From Burkholderia sp. lig30 (lineage in GTDB: Bacteria; Pseudomonadota; Gammaproteobacteria; Burkholderiales; Burkholderiaceae), in assembly GCF_000687455.2 (NCBI RefSeq), contig NZ_JGVW01000095.1, positions 44,486-108,485 of the forward strand: a stretch of 64,000 nt of DNA, in the 5' to 3' direction. Position numbers and translations under genes: made by a program. Positions 41,511 to 53,200 of this stretch are shown here, piece by piece. Position 1 is the stretch's first letter; every line of letters begins with the position of its first letter. Below the pieces are notes generated by a model, which was given only the letters and a program-made list of their open reading frames with translations, ran no database searches and was not told the DNA's origin.

Positions 41511-44276
41511 TCAGAACCACTGCTTGTAGCGGCGCACGTAGACGGTCTTCACGGCCTGTGCGAGCAGGATGTAGCCGACCATCGTCGCGACGAGCCACAT
41601 CCAGTAGCTGCCGGGCAGGTGCATGAAGCCGAGCGCGTCGGCGAACGGCGAGAACGGCAGCCAGCAGCCGATCGCGATCGCCGTCGCCGTCGACAGCAGC
41701 ACCGGCAGTGCGGCCGTGCTCTGCAGGAACGGGATCTTCTGCGTGCGCAGTAGATGCACGACGAGCGTCTGCGACACGAGGCTTTCGATGAACCAGCCGG
41801 AGTTCATCACGACCTGGCCGGCGCCGCCGCCGTTCAGGTGATACATCGCGCCCGCGCCGAACACGGTCCACATCAGCACGTAGGTCGTGATGTCGAACAC
41901 CGACGAGGTCGGCCCGACCCACAGCATGAAGCGGCTGATGTTCTTCGCTTCCCACTTGCGCGGCTTCTTCAGGAACTCCGGGTCCATCTTGTCCCACGGC
42001 AGCAGCATCTGCGACGTGTCGTAGATCAGGTTCAGCACCAGCAGCTGGGTCGCGAGCATCGGCTCCCAAGGCAGGAATGCGCTGGCGACGAGCACCGAGA
42101 ACACGTTGCCGAAATTCGAGCTGGCGGTCATGTTCAGGTACTTGAGAATGTTGCCGAAGGTTTCGCGGCCCTTGATCACGCCTTCCTCGAGCACCATCAG
42201 GCTCTTTTCGAGCAGGATGATGTCGGCGGTTTCCTTCGCAATGTCCGCGCCGCTGTCGACCGAAATGCCGACGTCGGCGTCGCGCAGCGCGGGCGCGTCG
42301 TTGATGCCGTCGCCGAGGAAGCCGACCGTGTGCCCGTTCGCCTGCAGCGCGGTCACGATGCGCGCCTTCTGCAGCGGCGTGAGCTTTGCGAACACGGTCG
42401 AGCGTTCGACAACCTGAGCGAGCGTCGCGTCGTCGAACGCGTCGATCTCGGGGCCGAGGACCGGCTGGCCCGGCTCGAGTCCGACCTGCCGGCAGACCTT
42501 CATCGTGACGGTCGGGTTGTCGCCGGTCAGCACCTTGACTGCCACGCCGTTCTCGCGCAGCGCGGCGAGCGCCGGCGCCGCCGATTCCTTCGGCGGGTCC
42601 AGGAAGGTCAGGAAGCCGCGCACGGTCAATTCGCGCTCGTCCGCCGTGCGGTACTGGCTGCGTTCCTCGCCGCGCGCAATGGCGCGCGTCGCGACGACCA
42701 GCACGCGGAAGCCGTCCTCGTTATAGGCGTTCGCCTGTTCGAGCAGACGCTTGCGCGCGACGAAATCGATCGGCCGCACGCCGTCCTCGTCCTGCACGTG
42801 GGTCGACACCGACAGCATTTCCTCGACCGCGCCCTTGCAGATGAGCAGATGCTCGCCGCGCGTGTCCTCGACGACGACGGACAGCCGGCGGCGCACGAAG
42901 TCGAACGGCAGCTCGTCGATCTTCTTGTAGCCCTGCGGCTTGACGCGATCGCCCAGTTCGTCCGCGCACGCGACGATCGCGATGTCGATCAGGTTCTTCT
43001 GGCCGCTCTGATGGAAGCTGTTCAGCCAGCCGAGCCGCAGGATGTCTTCGCTCTTGTGGCCGGACAGGTCGAGATGGTGCTCGAGGATGATCTTGTCCTG
43101 CGTGAGCGTGCCGGTCTTGTCGGTGCAGAGCACGTCCATCGCGCCGAAGTTCTGCACGGAGTTCAGGCGCTTGACGACGACTTTGCGGCGCGCCATCGCG
43201 ACGGCGCCGCGCGCGAGGTTCGCGCTGACGATCATCGGCAGCATTTCCGGCGTCAGGCCGACGGCGACCGCGAGCGCGAAGGTGAGGGCGCTCAGCCAGT
43301 CGCCCTTGGTCAGGCCGTTGATCAGGAAGACGATCGGCACCATCACGAACATGAAGCGGATCAGCAGCCAGCTGACGCTCGCGACACCGCGATCGAAGCT
43401 GGTCTCGATGCGCTTGTGGCTGACGACGTTGCGCGCGAGCGACCCGAAATAGGTTTCCTCGCCGGTCGCGACGACCACGGCGAGCGCCGTGCCGCTGACG
43501 ACGTTGGTGCCCATGAAGCAGACGTTCCCGAGATCGAGCAGCGACTGCGACGCGTCGGTCTCGTCCGTCGCGGGGGCGTCGGCCGACTTGCCCGCGACCG
43601 CGCCGAGCGTGTCGTATTTCTCGACCGGCAGCGCTTCGCCCGTCAGCACCGCCTGGCTGATGAACAGGTCGCGCGACGTGATGAGGCGCACGTCGGCGGG
43701 GATCATGTCGCCGGCCGACAGGTGCACGATGTCGCCGGTCACGACCTCGCGCATCGGCACTTCGCGGCGGGCCGGCTCGCTGGTGTCGGTGACGGTGCGC
43801 TGCACGGTCGCGGTGGTTCGTACCATCGCCTTCAGTTTTTCGGCGGCGCGCAGCGAGCGGAATTCCTGCACGAAGCGGAGCAGCGCGCTGATCGTCACCA
43901 TCGTCAGCAGGATCGTCATGCCGACGAAGTCCCGCTCGCCGGGTGCCGCAAACCAGACGTCGGTGGTGAAGCTGATCGCGGCGAGCACCAGCAGCACGTA
44001 GACGAACGGATTGTGGAACGCCATCAGCAGCTGGCGGGTCCAGTGCGGCGGCCTGTCGTGCGCGATCTCGTTCGGGCCGTAGTACTGCAGGCGCTCGCCG
44101 GCCTGCTCGTAGGTCAGGCCCCGTGTGCTGGTGCGCAGCGCCCTCAGGGTGTCTTCGAGGGGGCGCGCGGCTTCCTGCGCGGCGCGGATGACGTGCGGTT
44201 CGTTGCGCCGGCTGGTGCCGCCCGTCTTGATGAATCCGCGCTGTTTCTTTTGAAAAGTGTTGTCGTGTCGTGTCAT
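41511..44276 (-). CDS. mgtA: Magnesium-importing P-type ATPase
   Basis: A 921-residue P3B-type ATPase that brings Mg2+ into the cell at the cost of ATP. It has TGEALPVEK (212-220), the PEML helix motif (343-346), the phosphorylated Asp386 in DKTGTLTQ, and the hinge GDGINDAPAL. About ten membrane segments are present. The ATG at 44276 has AAGGAG 7 nt upstream. The gene lies behind a promoter more than 500 nt away and a leader containing a small acidic gene. That layout resembles the Mg2+-controlled leaders of enterobacterial mgtA. Confidence 0.95.
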   Translation of the reverse strand: MTRHDNTFQKKQRGFIKTGGTSRRNEPHVIRAAQEAARPLEDTLRALRTSTRGLTYEQAGERLQYYGPNEIAHDRPPHWTRQLLMAFHNPFVYVLLVLAAISFTTDVWFAAPGERDFVGMTILLTMVTISALLRFVQEFRSLRAAEKLKAMVRTTATVQRTVTDTSEPARREVPMREVVTGDIVHLSAGDMIPADVRLITSRDLFISQAVLTGEALPVEKYDTLGAVAGKSADAPATDETDASQSLLDLGNVCFMGTNVVSGTALAVVVATGEETYFGSLARNVVSHKRIETSFDRGVASVSWLLIRFMFVMVPIVFLINGLTKGDWLSALTFALAVAVGLTPEMLPMIVSANLARGAVAMARRKVVVKRLNSVQNFGAMDVLCTDKTGTLTQDKIILEHHLDLSGHKSEDILRLGWLNSFHQSGQKNLIDIAIVACADELGDRVKPQGYKKIDELPFDFVRRRLSVVVEDTRGEHLLICKGAVEEMLSVSTHVQDEDGVRPIDFVARKRLLEQANAYNEDGFRVLVVATRAIARGEERSQYRTADERELTVRGFLTFLDPPKESAAPALAALRENGVAVKVLTGDNPTVTMKVCRQVGLEPGQPVLGPEIDAFDDATLAQVVERSTVFAKLTPLQKARIVTALQANGHTVGFLGDGINDAPALRDADVGISVDSGADIAKETADIILLEKSLMVLEEGVIKGRETFGNILKYLNMTASSNFGNVFSVLVASAFLPWEPMLATQLLVLNLIYDTSQMLLPWDKMDPEFLKKPRKWEAKNISRFMLWVGPTSSVFDITTYVLMWTVFGAGAMYHLNGGGAGQVVMNSGWFIESLVSQTLVVHLLRTQKIPFLQSTAALPVLLSTATAIAIGCWLPFSPFADALGFMHLPGSYWMWLVATMVGYILLAQAVKTVYVRRYKQWF

Positions 44277-44318
44277 GTGTCGCTCCTTGCGCATGAGGCG
44301 GCGCGCGGGGAGCACACG

Positions 44319-44474
44319 TTATTGACGCACGAGCGCTTCCCGCCGCGTCGCGTCCGGCGCGATCGGCTGCTGAATATCGGTATGGAACGGAACGCTCGCC
44401 GGCGCGGGGCGCGTGATGCGCGTGTGCGCTATCGCACCGGCGAGCGGTAATCGGCTACTGTCGTCTGAATCCAT
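44319..44474 (-). CDS. Candidate leader peptide gene upstream of mgtA
   Basis: ATG at 44474 is preceded by AGGAG at ideal spacing. It encodes 51 residues beginning MDSDDSSRLP, with several prolines later (RPAPASVPF, QPIAPDA). It stops 42 nt before mgtA. In Salmonella and E. coli a leader peptide starting with acidic/proline codons (MgtL) destabilises ribosomes at low Mg2+ and controls mgtA. The acidic start here could act the same way, although there is no sequence similarity to MgtL. Confidence 0.5.
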   Translation of the reverse strand: MDSDDSSRLPLAGAIAHTRITRPAPASVPFHTDIQQPIAPDATRREALVRQ

Positions 44475-44994
44475 CAGCACTCCTGTTGTTTGATGGTGTG
44501 AGGTGCGGGCGATCGCAAGCGGCACGTGCGCGATGGCACGCGAGCCGGATGGCGCGCAAACGGAAAATGCGTGCGGCGTCGCCGCGCGCGGCGCGAATAC
44601 GGGCCGGCGCATGCGTAACCGCATGGCATTCGAATCAATCGGCGGGAAATCTGGCCGGTCAGGCCGGAAGGGCGCCGCATCCTGCTTCCCGGGATGCGGC
44701 AGAAGACGAGGCTCTGCGCGTTTTCCTCAGGCAGCAGTCAAGTTGGTCAACGGCCAACTACAACTCGCATCGGTGTTCACAGAACACTCCATGTAACTAG
44801 ACGGGGGCGATGGTAAAGGCTCGTTGTGCGAAGCGTCAACCCTTTTATCCGACAATTTGTCATTTTCGTGAACGGGCTTCGCGCGGCTCGCTACGATGTG
44901 TGTTGTTGCGGTGCGACAATATTTAGCTTAACTGGCTATCTTGAATTTGAGGGGCGGCCGCTGCATCGTCGGATGGCGAGCGGGTGTGTCTCCG
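44475..44994. other. mgtA leader and upstream region
   Basis: On the minus strand the mgtA leader runs from about 44803 to the small acidic gene. It contains two hairpins near its 5' end: GTGTTC/GAACAC (44773-44787) and AGTTGG/CCAACT (44741-44759). A possible 21-residue reading frame starting MECSVNTDASC (44727-44792) lies across them. It has no ribosome site, so I do not call it a gene. From 44840 to 44994 the sequence is AT-rich and lies downstream of pbpC. No other gene was seen. Confidence 0.5.
44810..44839 (-). promoter_or_regulatory. Sigma-70 promoter for the mgtA leader
   Basis: TTGACG, 18 nt, TACCAT on the minus strand. Transcription would start near 44803, giving a leader of about 330 nt before the small acidic gene and 527 nt before mgtA. 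Confidence 0.55.
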
Positions 44995-47211
44995 TCATCG
45001 CTCCGCCGGCGGCTTGCCGGCCGGCTTCGCGAATGCGCCGCGCACCTCGAAACTGACTGCGTCGGCGACGTTGCCGCGCGTGTCGACGAGTTCGAGCCGA
45101 TGCCGTCCGGGCCACGGCGCCCACGCGACGCGGTCGCCGTGGCCGATCGCCCGGCCGTCGAGCCGCCACGAGAACCGTGCCGCGCGCCCCGCGCTGCGCT
45201 CGAACCAGATGCGTTGATTGCGTGGCGGGATATCGGGATCGATCGCGAAGATCGTGCCGTCGGTCGGCGCGCCGATCGTCAGCGGCGCGCGCGGGGAGCC
45301 GGGGCCGGGCGTGACCGGCGCGGCGAGCCGGACGGTGTCGAGCGCGGTGCCGTCGAGGAACCACTCGGTGCGCGCCGGCTCGACGTCGCGCTCGAACGTG
45401 ATGCGGCGGCTTGCGACACCCGCGGGCGGGCGCGGCGGGCGGCTCGCGAGATCGCGGTGCAGGTAGCCGACGATCGCGGCCCACACGGGCGCCGCGCCGG
45501 TCACGCCGGACACGTCCCACATCGACGAGCCGTCCGCGTTGCCGACCCATACCCCGACCGTGTAGCGCGACGTGTAGCCGACCGCCCAGTTGTCGCGCAT
45601 GTCCTTGCTGGTGCCCGTCTTCACCGCCGAGAAGAAGCGCGTCGCGAGCGGGCTGTCGAAGCCGAACGTGCGCACCCGCGCATTGTTGTCGGCGAGGATG
45701 TCGGTGACGACGTAGCTGGCGGCCTCGCTGAATACGCGCGTGCCGGCGGGCCGCGGGGTCGAAGCGGGCAGGTCGGCCGTGGCGCGCGCGACGCCGCCGT
45801 CGGCGAGCGCGCGATACGCATTGGCGAGCGACAGCAGCGTCACGTCGGCGCTGCCGAGCGCGAGGCTGAATCCGTAGTAGTCGCCTTCTTCGGCGAGCGG
45901 CAGGCCGAGCGCCTTGAGCGTGCGCGCGAAACGGTGCGGCGTCACCAGCACGAGCGTGCGCACGGCGGGAACGTTGAGCGAGCCGCCGAGCGCGCTGCGC
46001 ACGCTGACCCAACCCTTGAAGTGCTTGTCGTAATTCTGCGGGATGTACAGCCCGCCGCCGGCGGCCAGGTCGAGCGGTGCGTCGTCGAGCAGCGATGCTG
46101 CGGTCAGGCGTTTCTCGTCGATCGCCTGTGCGTACAGGAACGGCTTGAGCGTCGAGCCTGCCTGACGCGGCGCCAGCACCGCGTCGACGTCGCGCGCGCC
46201 CGACAGCGCGCCCGACGAGCCGACCCACGCGCGTATCTCGCCGCTCGCGTTGTCGAGCACGACGACGGCGCCGTCCTGTACGTTGCGGCGATGGGCGGGC
46301 GCATTGAGTTCGGTCAGCGCGCGGGTCAGCGTGTCGCGCGCGAAGCGCTGCAGCGGCGCGTCGAGCGTCGAACGGACGCGCGCGCCGGCGCCGGGGCGGA
46401 CCTCGGCGGCGACCCGCCGCGCGAAATGCGGCGCGAGCGCGTCGTCGTCGCGCGTGGCCGCCGTCGTGCGCGCGGTGGCGAGCTGCACGAATCCGTCGAG
46501 CGACGCGCATGGCTGCGCCGCGCGCATGTCGCGCAGAATCCGGCACGCGCGCTCGGCCACCTTCGCGGCCGGCGCATTGGGCGCGCGCACGAGCGCCGCG
46601 GCGACGGCTGCTTCACGCGCGTCGAGCCCGGACGGCGCCTTGCCGAACAGCGTCTGCGACAGTGCGGCCAGGCCCACCGTCTCGCCGCGAAACGGCACGA
46701 GGTTCAGGTACGCCTCGAGAATCTGGTCCTTGCGCCATGTGCGCTCGAGCCGCAGCGCGTTCACGGCCTGGGTGGCTTTCTGCGGCAGCGAACGCTGGCC
46801 CGAGCGGTGCGGCGTGTCGCTCAACAGGCCGGCGAGCTGCATCGTCACCGTCGACGCGCCGCGCGTGCGCTCGTTCCACAGGTTGCCCCATGCGGCGCCC
46901 GCGATGCCGCGCCAGTCCACGCCGCTGTGCACATGGAAGCGTTTGTCCTCGGAGACGACGATCGCTTCGCGGAACGCGGGCGACACGTCCGCGAGCGCGA
47001 CCCAGTCGCCGCGCCGCTCGGCGAGATCGACCCGGGTGCGCTGCAGCGGCGTGCCGTCGCGCGCGAGCAGCACCCAGTCGGAGCTGCGCCAGTCGCGCCG
47101 GACCTCGTCGTAGCCCGGCAGCGCATGCGCGACGATCGGCGCGGCGAGCGCCACGGCGAAGAGCGCGCGGCGCGCGATGCGCGCCCGGCGCGATGACACG
47201 GCATGCTTCAT
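44995..47211 (-). CDS. pbpC: Penicillin-binding protein 1C
   Basis: A 738-residue bifunctional-type PBP. After an N-terminal anchor (residues ~12-30) comes a GT51 glycosyltransferase with catalytic Glu88 in VVSEDKRF. The transpeptidase domain follows, with SxxK (Ser353-Lys356, GSTLK), SLN (411-413) and KTGT (531-534). A BiPBP_C domain lies at the C-terminus. All catalytic motifs are intact. It starts 7 nt after the alpha-2-macroglobulin gene. This gene pair also exists in E. coli (yfhM-pbpC), where the macroglobulin is thought to protect the envelope from proteases while PBP1C repairs wall damage. Confidence 0.95.
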   Translation of the reverse strand: MKHAVSSRRARIARRALFAVALAAPIVAHALPGYDEVRRDWRSSDWVLLARDGTPLQRTRVDLAERRGDWVALADVSPAFREAIVVSEDKRFHVHSGVDWRGIAGAAWGNLWNERTRGASTVTMQLAGLLSDTPHRSGQRSLPQKATQAVNALRLERTWRKDQILEAYLNLVPFRGETVGLAALSQTLFGKAPSGLDAREAAVAAALVRAPNAPAAKVAERACRILRDMRAAQPCASLDGFVQLATARTTAATRDDDALAPHFARRVAAEVRPGAGARVRSTLDAPLQRFARDTLTRALTELNAPAHRRNVQDGAVVVLDNASGEIRAWVGSSGALSGARDVDAVLAPRQAGSTLKPFLYAQAIDEKRLTAASLLDDAPLDLAAGGGLYIPQNYDKHFKGWVSVRSALGGSLNVPAVRTLVLVTPHRFARTLKALGLPLAEEGDYYGFSLALGSADVTLLSLANAYRALADGGVARATADLPASTPRPAGTRVFSEAASYVVTDILADNNARVRTFGFDSPLATRFFSAVKTGTSKDMRDNWAVGYTSRYTVGVWVGNADGSSMWDVSGVTGAAPVWAAIVGYLHRDLASRPPRPPAGVASRRITFERDVEPARTEWFLDGTALDTVRLAAPVTPGPGSPRAPLTIGAPTDGTIFAIDPDIPPRNQRIWFERSAGRAARFSWRLDGRAIGHGDRVAWAPWPGRHRLELVDTRGNVADAVSFEVRGAFAKPAGKPPAER

Positions 47212-47218
47212 CGCGCGC

Positions 47219-50200
47219 TCACGGCTTGTCCGCCGGGACCGGCTTGACGGTCATCGGCGCATTCGGCCAGAGGCCGTATACCGACGGCGCGTACAACGCC
47301 TCGACGCGAGTCGGCGGCAACCCGAACGTGCCGACGTTGTTCAGCCGCACCGTGTATTCGACCGTGAGCTTGCCCTTCGGCAGGTAGTCGTAATACGCGC
47401 GATAGCCGTCGAAGTCGCGTTCGACGAACGCGGGCCATGCGCCGCCCGGCGCCGCTTCGCCATGCGTCGCGGCTTCGGAGTCGCGGCCGAGGCCGGAACC
47501 GAGGATCGTCGCGCCGGACGGGATCGGATCGTTGATGACCACCCACGTCATGTCGCTTTGCGCGTCGATCTCGACGCGCACGCGCAGCACGTCGCCGCGC
47601 GTCAGCGCGCCCTTGACGGCGGGCGACACGGGCGTGACCGTCTTCGCGATCCGGTAGCCGGCGGCGAACGGCGCGCGAAGCGGCACCGCGGCAAGGCTCT
47701 CGATCGTCGCCCACGGCCGGCCGCTGCCTTCCTGCGCGACGCTCAGCGCCGCCGGCGCGGCACCGTTGCGTGGCCACGGCAGCATCACGCTGCGCGCCGC
47801 GGCGGCGCGGGTCGCGGCGGTAGCCGATACGGCGCCGTCGGCGGCGGCCGGCTGGCTCCAGGCGATCGTGCGTGCGTTGTTGCCGAGCGCGATCCGGGTC
47901 GTGCCTGAGACCGGCGCGCTTTCGTACGTGCGCGAGAAGCGCTCGATCGCGAGCAGGCCGAGCGCGTTGGCGGTCGTCGTCTGCCACGCGCCGTTGCGCT
48001 GCAGCGCGAGGAGTCCGGCGGTCACGCGCGGCAGCTCGTCCTTCCAGCCGGCGTCGCCGGTGAATTCGAGCGCAAGCCGCGCGGCGTTGGTCTCGTTGCT
48101 CGTCATCAGCCACCACAGATCGTCGTTGCGCGCGGTCGAGAACACGAGCTGTGTGCCCTGGTAGGTCAGGCGCGCGCGCAGGATCTGCTCCGTCTGCGCG
48201 CGTTTTTCGTCGCGTTGCGGGATGTCCTTCACGCGCGTCAGGATCGCGTGATAGTCGAGCACCGCGGAGGTCGGCCACTGGTTCGGCGCGATTTCGATCG
48301 AGCCGAGCATCCGGCCTTGCGCCGCGCCGTAGCGCGACAGCGCTTCGATCGCCGCGAGCTTGCGCAGGTCGCGATCCTGGCGCGGCGCCCAGGTGTCGCG
48401 CTCGGCGCGTCCTTCGACGAAGCGCGTCAGGCCGGTCTCGAGCTGGCCGAGCACGCCGTCCGGCAGCGCGAAGCGGCGGTCGAGCCGGCTGGCCTCGTCG
48501 GCCAGCACGAGCAGGTACGCGCTCAGCGTCGGACTGCCGTAACGGTCGCTGTCGGACGGCGGCGGGAAATAGCTCGCCAGTCCGTCGCGGTCGAGGTAGA
48601 CCGGCATGCGCGCAGCGAGCGCCTGCCATTGGGCCGCGTCGCGCAGGCCGATCGCGCGCGACGCCTGCTGCTCGAGGCAGCGGTACGGGTAGCGCTCGAA
48701 CCAGCGCCGCACACCCGGCAGCCCGTCGGCGAGCTTCGGCTGCAGCGACACGGCGATGCCGCCGCGCGGCGCGCGTTGCGCGTTGGCCGCGGCGCCCGGC
48801 GGCGCGGCGACCGGCACGGTCAGCGTGCCGTCCACCTGGGCGAGCGTCGCCTGCTGGACGGTCACGGGCAGCGCGGGCACGACCTTCTGCGCGATCGCGA
48901 GTGCGTCGGCCGCGCGCTTGCCGCCTTGTTCGACCGCCTCGATGCGCCAGTTCAGCGTGCCTGCGGCGTCGATCGCCTGCTCCGGCACGGTCACGCTCCA
49001 TGCCACCTCGCGCGCCGCGCCGGGCGCGAGCGCGACGGTTTGCGGCGCGACGTCGAGGCCCGGCGCCGCGGGCGTCACGACGACCTGCATCGCACGCTCC
49101 GTGGTGTTGCGCAGCGTGACCTGCGCGCGGAACGCGTCGCCCTCGCGCACGAGCGGCGGCAGGCCGGAGATCAATTGAAGGTCCTGCGTGCTGCGGATCG
49201 TCGTGCCGCCGGTGCCGAACCGGTCGGCGCCGACCGCCGCGACCGCGACGATGCGAAAGCGCGTCAGCGCGTCGTTGAGCGGCACGTCGACGGTCGCGGT
49301 GCCGTTCGCGTCGAGCGGCACCTGCGGATTCCACAGCAGCAGCGTGTCGAACAGCTCGCGGGTCGGCGCCATGCCGCCTCCGCCGCCGGCCGGCACCGCC
49401 TTGCGCCCGAAGTGGCGGCGGCCGACGATTTCCATCTGCGCGGTCGCCGTCTCGACGCCGTACGCGCGCCGCTGCAGCATCGCGTCGAGCAGATCCCAGC
49501 TGCGGTTCGGCATCAGTTCCAGCAGGGCCTCGTCCACCGCGGCAAGCGCGATCCGGGTGCCGGCCGGCGCGGGCCGGCCATCGGGCAACGCGACCTTCAC
49601 GCGCACCTGCGCCTTGCCGCGCACCGCATAGCGGGCGGCGTCGGTCGTCACCGCGACCTCGAGCCGGTGCGCGCCCGTGCCGACCTTGATCTCGCTGACG
49701 CCGTAGCGGAATGCCGGCTTCGACAGGTCGACGAGCGCGGTCGGCGCCTCGTAATGGCGGCCTTCGCGCCAGAACGCGCGCGCCCACTCGACAGGCGCCT
49801 TCCAGCCCCACGTGAAGAACGAGTACCACGGCACGTCCCGCAGGCGTCCGCGCAGCGCGAGCACCGATACGTAGACGTTCGGCCCCCAGTCGTCGCCGAC
49901 CTTCAGGTCGACCGCGGGATTCTTGCCGTTCAGCTCGACGACGTGCGTCTCCATGACGCCGCCGCGCTCGACCGCGACGAGGGCCGTCGCGTAGCGGAAC
50001 GGCATCCGCACCTGGAAGCGCGCCGTCTCGCCGGGTTCGTACGAGGTTCGTTCCGGAATGACGTCGATCCGGTCGGTGTTGTCGCCGCCGAACCAGAGCT
50101 CGTCCGCGCGCGTGACCCACACCGACGTCGCCCCGTTCGACGTGCGGCCCGAGCCGTCCTTCGCGGTGGCGATCAACTGGACGTTGCCGGCCTGCGCGAG

Positions 50201-53200
50201 CGTCGCGTCGCAGGCGACGCGCCCCTTGTCATCGGTCTTGCCCGAGCACAGCACGCCGAGGTCGCGCGTGTCGCTGCGGTTGTCGTACGCATAGAAGCCG
50301 CCGACCATGCGCTTGCGCGACGACGTCGTGATGCGGGCGATGCCCCTGATTTCGACCGGCACCGATGCGCGCGGCTTGCCTTGCAGGTCGACGACGAGCG
50401 CCTGCACCGGCACTTTCTGGCCGACCGACACCCACCGTCCGGCCTTGATGCCCGCCACGACCGAGGCCGGCCAGAGCATCGCGTCGCCGCGAATGGTCTG
50501 GACCTCGCCGTTCGGATCGGCAAAGGTCGCTTCCAGCGCGACGCGCTTCGGCGTATCGACGGCGGGCAGGCCCTTGAGCGTCAGCGCGCCCGAGCCGGTG
50601 CGGTCGAGCGTCAGCGGCAGCTTGTCGGCGATCAGCTTCGTCGCGTCGGGATCGTTGCCGCGTGACGTGTCTTCGTCGTCCTGGGCTTCGTCGTCGGCGA
50701 TGCCGCCGTCGGTCTCGGCGCGGTACGGCGCGAAGCTGAAATCCGGGAAGCGCTCGGCAAACGGCGCCGCCGCCGGCTTCAGCAGCGCGGACACCTGCAC
50801 CGGCAGGCCCGATGCGCCGCCGCCGGACACATAGTCGATCTGCACCGCGAGCGGCGCTTCGGCCGCGCCGACGAGCGGGCTCGTCCGCGCATCGCGTGCG
50901 CCGATCGAGCCTTTGAAGACGGGCAGCCGGAACGCCTCGACGCGGAAACTGCCGCTGTCGTAGCTGACGCTCGGCGCATCTTCGTCGCCGTCTTCGAGCG
51001 AGACGCTGTACTCGCCGAGCTTCGCGGCGGGGGGCAGCGTGAAGCGCGTATCCGCGCTGTGGTCGGCCGCCCATGCGAGCGGCAGGCGGTAGGTCTGCCC
51101 GGTGCCCAGATGGCGGATCGCGACGCGCGACGGGTAATGCGGCGGGAACGCGAGGCTCCGCAGCGTTTCCTCGCGCACGAAGTGCTTCATCGAGATCGTG
51201 TCGCCGGCGCGCACCAGCGTCCGGTCGAACACCGTATGCGCGCGCACGGTCGGCGTGTCGCTCATGTCGGTCGGCACGTTGAAGCGCCACGATTCGATGC
51301 CGCGATTCCAGCTCGAACGCACGAAGGCCATGTCGGGGCCGGTCTTCGGATCGTCGATGCGGGCGGACACGAAAAAGTCGCCGAAGCCGTTCCTGTAGTC
51401 GCATTGCCGTTTCGACTCGAATGGCGTGTCGATCTTCAGCAGGCCGGCGGCATCGGTCCTGCCGGCGGCGATCTCGTCGCCGTTGCAGTCGGATACCCGC
51501 ACCTGCGCGTTCGTCACCGGCTTGCCCTTGTCGAGCGTCGTCACCCACACGAGGCTGTTGTCGCGGCCGCGCTTCAAATGGACGCCGAGATTGGTGACGA
51601 GCACCGCCGTGCGGACATACATGCGGGCCGGCCTCGCGAGCAGCGAGCGGCCGAGCGCCGGCGACGCCAGTTCGAGCACGTGGAAGCCGGGCTTGTCGAT
51701 CGGCACGCCGACGACCTCGAACGGACGCAACGCTTTCGGGTCGGCCTTCGGCAGCGTCAGCGTCTGCACGCCGGGCTCGCCGGCGAGCAGCGACAGCGAG
51801 CGGACGTCGATCAGGCGGCGGGGCGGGGCGGGTGGCTGTTCGCCTGCCCGCAACGGCACATAGACCGGGTCCTGCCCGTGATCCAGCAAGCCGGGGCGCA
51901 TGCCGTCGATCGTCTCGCGGCTCATCGACCAGTCGTCGAAACGGTCGACGAGCTGCATCCACAGGCGGATCGCCGTGTCGTCCTCGACTGTCAGGTTCGA
52001 GAACTGCGCGCCGCCGCCATTCAGGCCCGCGATGTGCAGGTCGGCCTCGACGTTGCGCAGCGTCACCGGCACGAGCGCGGGCATCCCCGGCTCGGCGAAG
52101 CGCTCGACGATGCCGAACGTGCCGGACGGGAACTTCGCGAGCGGCGGCATCGGCGCGGTGCGGGTCGCGAGCGGGAACAGGTCGGCGTTGCCGAGCGCGC
52201 GCCCGGTGACGTCGCGCAGACCGGCCGGCAGCTCGATCGTCAGCGTGGCCTGCGGCGGCAACGGCGCGGCGAATTCGACGCGCGTCGTTTCCTCGTCGCG
52301 GTCGTCGGGGCTGAAGTACGGCTCGACCGCGCGTTGCGGGCCACGCAGCCGGATCTGCGCGGCGGCCTGGCGCGAGATCGGCGCGTTGAACGTCAGCCGC
52401 AGCGGACGCAGCGGCGTGCAGGGCGCCTTCGCGTTTTCCCGCTCGCACGAGAAGCTGGCGGCGAACGGTGCGCGCACCGTGTAGTCGAAGCGCCGCTCGG
52501 TGTCGTTCGCGATGCCGCCCGGGCTCGCGACGCCCGCGCCGTAGACGAGCTGCATCCTGGCGCTGGCGGGCAGCGCCTGCGCGCACGACAGCGTCAGCAC
52601 GCGCGGGGCGTCCTGCTTCCAGCGGAAATGATCGAGCAGCGCGTCGCGCGTTGCCGTCTCGGCGGGCACGACGGGGATGCGGTTGCCGATGCCGGCCGCC
52701 TCGCACCAGATGTGCGCGAGCGCCGAACGCGCGTCGGCCGGCCCGTTGAGCTTGATGACGAAGACCTGGCGTTCCTCTATGTCGCGCGCGCCCGGCCGGA
52801 CCGCAACCGGGAACGGCCCGCCCGTCTGGAACGTGAAGCGGCGCGGGCCGGCCGCCGCATTGCCGGCGACCGAGCGCAGCGCATCGTTGAGCGCGACCGT
52901 GCAGCGCACGCCGGGCGGCAGGTCGCGCGCGAAATCGTATACCCAGGTCTTGTCGTCGAGCCAATGCCCGGTGCCGCGCGCGGCGCCGGGATCGGTACAG
53001 TCGAGCCGGGCGGGATTCGGCGCGGCCGCCGTGCCGAGCGCGACCATCGGCTCGTCGAATTTCACGACGGCCTGCCGGACGTCGGCGACGGTGCCTTGCG
53101 GCGACACGCTCACGGTGCGCGCCGCATCGGCCTGCAGCGACAGCGCGGCGGAGGCCGCAAGCGCGGCGATTGTGCCGGCGCGCCAGAGCGGCAGGCGGGT

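Noticed and set aside
41754..44450. 898-codon plus-strand frame opposite mgtA
   Set aside because: Composition is His/Arg/Asp/Val-rich and it lies antisense to a clear P-type ATPase.
44727..44792. 21-codon frame at the 5' end of the mgtA leader
   Set aside because: No ribosome-binding site, and it starts only about 11 nt after the predicted transcript start. It is noted in the leader entry but not called a gene.
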